This document shows, one piece after another, positions 57,954 to 64,000 of a DNA stretch of 64,000 nt; positions within the stretch are counted from its first letter, which is position 1; the number at the start of each line of letters is the position of its first letter. The DNA lies in the NCBI GenBank assembly GCA_038503065.1, contig JBCAMK010000015.1, forward strand, positions 682,001-746,000, written 5' to 3'. A program made the translations under genes and the position numbers. This stretch comes from Paragyromitra xinjiangensis (Eukaryota; Ascomycota; Pezizomycetes; Pezizales; Discinaceae). The notes beneath the pieces are model-generated. The model was not told where the DNA came from. It made no database searches and saw nothing but the letters and a program-made list of their open reading frames with translations.

Positions 57954-60900
57954 TTTGATTACGCCGTAGGTGGATTCGTTTTGATTTTGTGAATGTCTTC
58001 TTTTTGGTGGATATAACACTTGGATGTAGTATTGATGATGGACATAGAAAACGAGGGTTGGATATTGTTTTATATTCTTCAGTTGAATCGCTAGAATTTA
58101 AGTCATCTCGGATATTGGCACTAGGATTCTTGAACCTCTTCAGTCATTTGTAATTACATGTACTAGCCCTGAACATTTGGTTGGACCCTTGTGGACATAT
58201 TTTGTAAGGGCCGAGCTTACCGGCAGTGAGAATCGCTAGTGGGAGTCCACGCACTGTGGCGCGTTTTTTTTCACCTACGGGGAGGCGTCTGATTCTGGTG
58301 CAGTCCAATTTAACTTTCGCCTGCTATCTCTGATCTTTCCGGAGCCGATGAAGGTTCTAGCTTTTGGTAACTGATTAACGGACAAAGCCGACAGATCATT
58401 TATTCGCATTGGAAGACTTTGAGAAGACGGCAATTCAAATAAGAAAAAGATACTTATATTTTACTAAACTGGCTAGCACGTGGCCTGTGAAGGGAACAAT
58501 TTTGATTGCCAAGATCGATTTGCTGGGTGGCGAAGGGGCATTTTCAGAATTGCCGCTTCCCTTAAGTTCTCTATCTAGAAACCGGCCACGGATAGTGATG
58601 TTGGTCCTTCCTACATGATTGGTTTAGCTCGTAACTTGAAGAAGTGGGTTTTTTTAGCTAGTAAAATTTTGATCTCGAAAAAAGAAAACACGAGTGACAG
58701 CAACTCAACAGCCAAATGAACCCGAGATTACCGATTGATCAGTCTAAAGCGCAATCACGATTGTTAAACCATCCCCTAGTCAAAATAGTAATCATAAACG
58801 CGACTCCCAAGCAACCTGTCAATTTTTTCCCATCATTTTTTGACAAGTCTGGGAGGGTTTTGGTGAGACAAATGACTGCATTGACCTCTATATTTTGCTC
58901 ACATATCGGTAAATCTCTCCCCACACCATTAGAATTAACGCAGGATATAGTCAAGGGCAAATACTCGGATCAGGGGTGCGAAGATGGTAAATGTCTCACG
59001 CAGTCTGTATGGCTCAGTCGTTCTATCTGGGTTTTCACCTGTAACCCGAGCATCAGCAGTGCTGGAAATGATACAGAAAGGTAAAAGATGACGAGAATCA
59101 AGTTCTTGTAAGCCTTGCCGATTGAGAATCATTGGGCGGGGAGCGTAATGAGTTGTCAACAAGGTGTAAAACCTTGTGGAACTACGAAAGCCTCCTGGAG
59201 AAAAACAACCAGGATTAGATGAAAGCAAACCCGAGTGTTAGAGACCAAGAGGAAAGTTCGAGATTAGGGTTACTGCCATGCTTGTGGCGGGTACTTGAAA
59301 CTGCCCCTATCTAATGAGAATTCTTGGATAGACGTTGCCGTGGCGTGAAATCGACGATTGTGGCCGAGACTTGATAGCTTGCTTGCAGCTTGCAGCTCTG
59401 AATCAACAAACTCGTTAGCCGGCTCTCGGTATAGGAATACGGTCGGGAATGGAATATGATATTCGGTAGTTATGGCGAAGAGCCAAGGCTCCGAGTGTCC
59501 ATTCATGATCGGTGAGGGATCCTTCGCAGCTTGGATCATGTCCATTACGCAATACTGGAGTTGATTGCACTATTAAATTTTAGCTAATGAGAAAATGCTC
59601 GCCTGTTTAATGATACTTGCTTGCATGACGATGGTGAGGAGGTGAATGTGAGTTTATTATACGTTACGCTACAAGCACTAGTGTGGTTCGGCCCCCTTGT
59701 TCTGCAGCATACATGTATGCTACCAGCCAAATATGTTCATTCTATCACACAAGAGCCGATTTTGTGCATCTTTCCGGAGATTACCATTTACTGCTCCTCA
59801 CCTTTGCTGGCCGTCTGCCGGTGTTTGGTCCTTTCCTCCTTTCCTGAAAATAGTTTTCTCCTCTCCCCCTTCCTCATCTTTCTTCCTAGTCTTTGTTCTC
59901 TTCTGTGATTTCTACTTTCCGAATAAACAACCAACAGTCTCAACTTCGGGCCAGAAGTCGTGGTTTCAACCAGACCAAGGATAGAAAACTCCTGCAAGCA
60001 ACGCATTGGCAGTGATCGCGATCCCCGAGCCCCCCCATTCTAATCCACGACTGATTACGACAGTTACAACAGGCCTGAACTTTGTTGTAGGTTCTAGTCT
60101 CGCGAGCTTCAACGCTGGAAGGGAGAACGAGGTTTCTGGGTATAGGTTCAGGTGCTTGGGGGACGTGGAAGTCACACGACTCGTCGGAGTTTCTTGTTAT
60201 GGTTAAGAAGCTTACTGCCCCCTGACCCAAGTCAGGACTATTGCCACCGACCGAGTCATATGTGTGGAAATGTATTGACATTGGCATTCGGGCCCGAAGT
60301 GCAATACCTTACATCTAGCAACTATGATTTGAGTACATGTATGTATGGTATTGGGGAAGGTGGAGAAGTAGGAGACTACATATCTATCAGGGTTCTTTTT
60401 TTGAATCACATGGGGGGCGATGTTTCCTATAACTGCAGTGAACCGAGGCATATCGACGCCATCAGATATCTTGTTTAGGGTCCCGATGGGATGTATTTAA
60501 TTGGAGCAATAAGTTACTAAGTACTATAGAATTTGCTGAAATTCTTTCCGGCGCTAATGAGGAAGTACGTACATAAATGCATTACTCTATTTCCGCCACC
60601 ATGAGGACAGCTATAACCCAAGGAGTTGGATGCGTGTATTATCAATCGGTCAATCAAGCCACCATGAGGAGCTTTTCGGCATCGTGATTTTTTTTAAAAA
60701 ATATAATATCGACATGCCTTATGCATTTTCTACCCAATAGCGCCAAAAAAAGTTTCAGCAAATCCTACGATATCCCTTCCAGTCAGCTCAAATTCTTTGT
60801 AAGTACGCGATAAAGTTCTTTTTTAGGCATTACAAGCGTGAACATGTGGCAAAGCCCCTCGATCAACTACGTATCAGGAACTTCGGAATAGATGGCCCCA

Positions 60901-61510
60901 CGAATTAAATCGATCAATAATAGCTGTCTGTATCTAGAGGAAGGTTCGTGTTGCTTAAGATTTAGATTAACTATTCTAAACAGATAGTTCGGAAGGCTAG
61001 GCTTCTGTCAGCCTTAGCTTCATAATATATCACTCGTATACCTTTATGTGCCCGCCGAAGCCACCGTTGCTGTTTATAAACATCTCTCAGAGCAAAACCC
61101 TAGGCCATGTTAAATAAAGTGGCGATATTCGTTGCTTAAGCAGGAGGCTGAATATATTTGATACAAAAAGGAAAGACTAAGGGGAAGCAGAGAGCTCTCC
61201 TATATACGGTAATATGACCAATCGAGCGTCTTCCGCCGTATCTCGCCGGTGTACGCCTCCAGGCCTAAAGTAGCCTTAAATAATCCATAGCCAAAGAAAC
61301 ACCTGAGACAGTAGGAAACCCGCTAAGAAAGCCTACGTAAGCGTAAAAAGCCCTGCGTAGGTGGAAAGGCGAATAAGATCAAATATTAAGAATAGCCATA
61401 TACGGTATATTAGGGAGTAAATATATCCAACAGTCGAAATGGAAGTTTTCTGTTTGGGGGGGGCGGAAGCCGGTGCAGCTTTTAACGAGGGATTGCCTGT
61501 GGAGACACGG
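57954..61510. other. Gene-poor interval
   Basis: About 3.6 kb. Frames at 58716-59084 (plus), 59270-59545 and 59940-60287 (minus) are unassigned. The last carries C-x2-C and H-x-C-x2-C clusters (CCNCRNQSW, HCQCVAC) that could be a zinc-binding remnant. TACATGTA occurs at 58155, 59710 and 60334. The part from 60860 to 61440 is stop-rich and Lys/Arg-biased in plus-strand translation, possibly an old retroelement relic. Confidence 0.4.
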
Positions 61511-61522
61511 TAGGGTTAGGGC
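61511..61522 (+). promoter_or_regulatory. Telobox-like motif upstream of UTP18
   Basis: TAGGGTTAGGGC lies 113-124 bp before the UTP18 ATG in the gene's orientation. It shares AGGGTTAGGG with sites before TRM140 and MTHFR. Confidence 0.4.
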
Positions 61523-61634
61523 TGTAACTACATGCAGGTATCATCCCTCACGAGAGGGGCTTAGCGCAAGCTGAGGCTCGAAATTTCAACTTTTCGAGAG
61601 CACCCACCAACATCAACGATCCGCGCAACTCACA

Positions 61635-63629
61635 ATGGCAAAAAAATCACGGAACACCACAACTGTGCTAGATCGCCCCGTACCGGATAACCTTAAGACA
61701 ATGACAAATTCAAAAAAAGTGACGAAGCGCACGGAAGATCGCACCCCAATCGCCGCTGATGATGATGAACTGGAACTTGAAAAGTTAGTTTTCGGGGACA
61801 TTTCAGGGTTCAAGGAGAGTCTTAGGCGAAATGGGGACGATGAAGAATTTCTGTCTGTAGGGAGCGATGACGAGTCAAGTGGTGGAAAGGGTGAGGAAGA
61901 AGAAACTGGTTTGGGGAGAGACTTGACAGCGCTTCATGACGACGAGGTGGGTTGCAGGTTCATTGGGTTTGAGTGCTGTGCTCAATTGACTGAGATCTTG
62001 ACTAGCTATTTTTTACGGATGCTGGTCCAAGCGATGTCGGGTCTGCCCTTATCCCCCGCGAGGGTCCCCCAGCTGCTGAGTCGGCCACAGCCAATTCCAT
62101 AGCACCTGCGTGGGAGGATAGCGACGATGAGCGCCTGACAGTCTCCCTTACATCCTACAGCCAGCGACGCAAATTGCGAGATACAGAGATGGATGATATT
62201 ATAAGTGGCACAGAGTACTCTAGGCGGCTACGTCGACAGTAAGATCGCCGGTCCTTGCTTTGTGGCTGCTATTCACTCTGCACTTTTATTCACACATTTG
62301 GGTGGTATATAGATTCGAGCGTGTATATCCCGTACCAGACTGGGCAATTCCTCCAAAAGAGCCAGAGCGAAAACGCCGAAGACGGGACTCAGATTCTGGC
62401 TCAGAATCATCAGGTTCAGAAATGGATCTTGATGAAGAAAATGTTTCGGCGCCCCCGCTTTCTGAGCTCCTTCAAAGCAATCAGGGCTGGGTTAAGACCA
62501 ATGATCGAAAATCTGGCACAAAACTGCGCCCTGAAATTCTTAATATTGCGAGGTTGATAGATGCTAATAACACTGGTGGTAGTTTGGTAAGTTTCCTTAT
62601 GGTTTTTGGGAGCAAGTGGAGTAGCCTAACAGAACCTCGTATAGTCCGGTATCAACGCTCTATCTTTTCACCCCTCACACCCCCTCCTCCTCTCATCTGG
62701 TCTCGACAGCACTATTCGCCTTCACCATATAGATGGCAAAGTTAATCCTCCCGCTACCTCCCTTCACCTTCGACGTACTCCCATAAATACCGCCCTTTTC
62801 CACCCTGACGGTAAGCGAGTATTTGCTGCTGGCCGACGACGCTACTTTCACATTTGGGACTTAGAATCCGGAGCTATAGAAAAAGTTACCCGAGTCTATG
62901 GCCATCAGGAAGAACAGAAATCAATGGAAAGTTTCAAGCTTTCACCCGATGGAAAATGGATGGGGATTCTCGGGTCCAAGGGGATTGTAAATATTCTTGA
63001 TGCTAAAACTAGCCAGTGGGTTGCTGCGGCGAAGGTGGAAGGCAAAGCGCAAGATATAAGTTGGTATCACGATGGGTCCGGGCTTACGATTGCGAACAAG
63101 GGGGGTGAGTTATGGGAGTATGATGTTTCAAAACGATCATTCACAGGGAGATGGAGAGATGAAGGCGGGTTCGCAACGACAGTCATTGCGAATGGTGGTA
63201 GTAGGTGGATTGCTGTTGGGAGCCAGAGCGGGATTGTCAATATCTACGATCGTAGGATCTCGTTTGGCACGGGGGTGGGAGCGATGGGAACTGCAGAAGA
63301 TCCAAAACCAGTTAAATCTTTCGAGCAGTTGGTAACGGCAATCAGTGTATTGGCTTTCTCTCCAGATTATCAGATTCTCTGCATGGCGAGTCGGGGGAAG
63401 AAGGATGCGTTAAGGATGAGTGAGTTCTTCTTTCTAATGAGATGGTGTAAGAGACTTGCTGACATTGGATATAGTCCATTTACCTAGCTGTACTGTATAT
63501 AAGAACTGGCCGACATCAAAAACCCCTCTCGGGAAAGTTACGACAGTCACTTGGGCTGGGAAAGAAACAGCGATGGTGGCAGTTGGTAATGAAGCAGGGA
63601 ATGTCAGGCTGTTCGAGATAAAGGGTTAG
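61635..63629 (+). CDS. UTP18: U3 snoRNP-associated protein UTP18
   Basis: This WD-repeat component of the UTP-B module of the small-subunit processome acts in the nucleolus in cleavage of pre-18S rRNA and helps recruit the exosome helicase Mtr4. Five exons (61635-61946, 62006-62238, 62313-62586, 62645-63419, 63475-63629) close to 582 residues. The N-terminus is basic then acidic (DDDELELEKLVFGD). LFFTDAGPSDVG and AWEDSDDERLTVSL are spliced family blocks, the former an arch-interacting-motif-like stretch. Exon 3 starts FERVYPVPDWAIPP. The propeller follows: SLDSTIRLHHIDGK-like repeat (as SGLDSTIRLHHID), HPDGKRVFAAGRRRYFHIWDLESG, SPDGKWMGILGSKG, and the end GNEAGNVRLFEIKG. The stop codon falls inside another AGGGTTAGGG. 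Confidence 0.94.
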
Positions 63630-64000
63630 GGTTACATTGCATATGCTGCCCTGATCATGTACTATCACTCAATTCTTGTAGATCATGGAACAAAATAATA
63701 TTAACAGTATTTCTGATTGGCCCGAGAACCAAATATATTTTGTGGGATGTCCCCAATAAACTAACGCTTAACCCAAAAGCGGGATTTCCCGGCGGGTCCC
63801 TCGTGACTTTCCAATAGGGTCTGATACGGAGCTCTTTGGCGATAACCAGCACTTTGCTAAAGGCCATACAGACATGCAGGTGTAGAACCATGCAAGCTAG
63901 ATGCGCCTTCAACTCTCGACATCAGTTTTCGAGAAGACACCGCTTTTCCGCCAACTTGAAAGTTATAAAGAGCGACTTCATTCTCGTGGCTTGTCAGGAA
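63630..64000. other. Downstream of UTP18
   Basis: No gene recognised. A minus-strand frame of 85 codons (63655-63912) is unsupported. The window ends here. Confidence 0.5.

Overview
The window is nuclear DNA of a filamentous ascomycete (Pezizomycotina). The genes carry one to several short GT-AG introns of about 40-80 nt, and the recognisable proteins are fungal: a WSC cell-wall sensor, a GH76/Dfg5 mannosidase, MET2 and YTM1. The intergenic DNA is long and holds decayed transposons and miniature inverted-repeat elements. A Pezizomycetes-like lineage would fit the loose spacing and the CpG-type decay of the transposon, but that placement is only a guess. No rRNA, tRNA or CRISPR was found by eye.

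Layout. 1-3.9 kb: gene-poor. 3.9-11 kb: a SmgGDS-like ARM-repeat protein, DPM3, PHS1, COQ10 and an unrecognised cysteine-tailed protein. 11.5-14.4 kb: a PD-(D/E)XK nuclease-like gene with a 110-bp miniature element inside one intron and a stop-riddled Tc1/mariner element with perfect 42-bp inverted repeats just upstream. 15-20 kb: TRM140-type tRNA methyltransferase, and YTM1 and MFAP1 in a head-to-head pair. 20-24 kb: a possible small gene, two inverted-repeat elements and a fungal amidoligase. 24.5-32 kb: SEC21 (gamma-COP), an F-box-like orphan and MET2. 32.7-34.3 kb: WSC sensor. 36-39 kb: a tentative two-exon ORF and an OXLD-domain mitochondrial protein. 40.4-48 kb: RRP46, CTP synthase (which needs an AT-AC intron), a mitochondrial Sel1/TPR protein and methylenetetrahydrofolate reductase. 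49-54 kb: GH76/Dfg5 and NOM1/SGD1. 54-61.6 kb: gene-poor, with one small coiled-coil gene. 61.6-63.6 kb: UTP18.

The genes do not form a metabolic cluster; this is ordinary housekeeping gene order. Four of them (YTM1, RRP46, NOM1/SGD1, UTP18) act in ribosome biogenesis or rRNA processing. Two (MET2, MTHFR) belong to methionine/one-carbon metabolism. The most unusual items are the AT-AC intron in CTP synthase, the nuclease-like gene loaded with transposons, the stand-alone amidoligase, telobox motifs (AGGGTTAGGG) in three proximal promoters, and a clear excess of the palindrome TACATGTA in intergenic DNA. Exon boundaries were set by hand from splice signals, frame closure and remembered family conservation; there are no transcript data.
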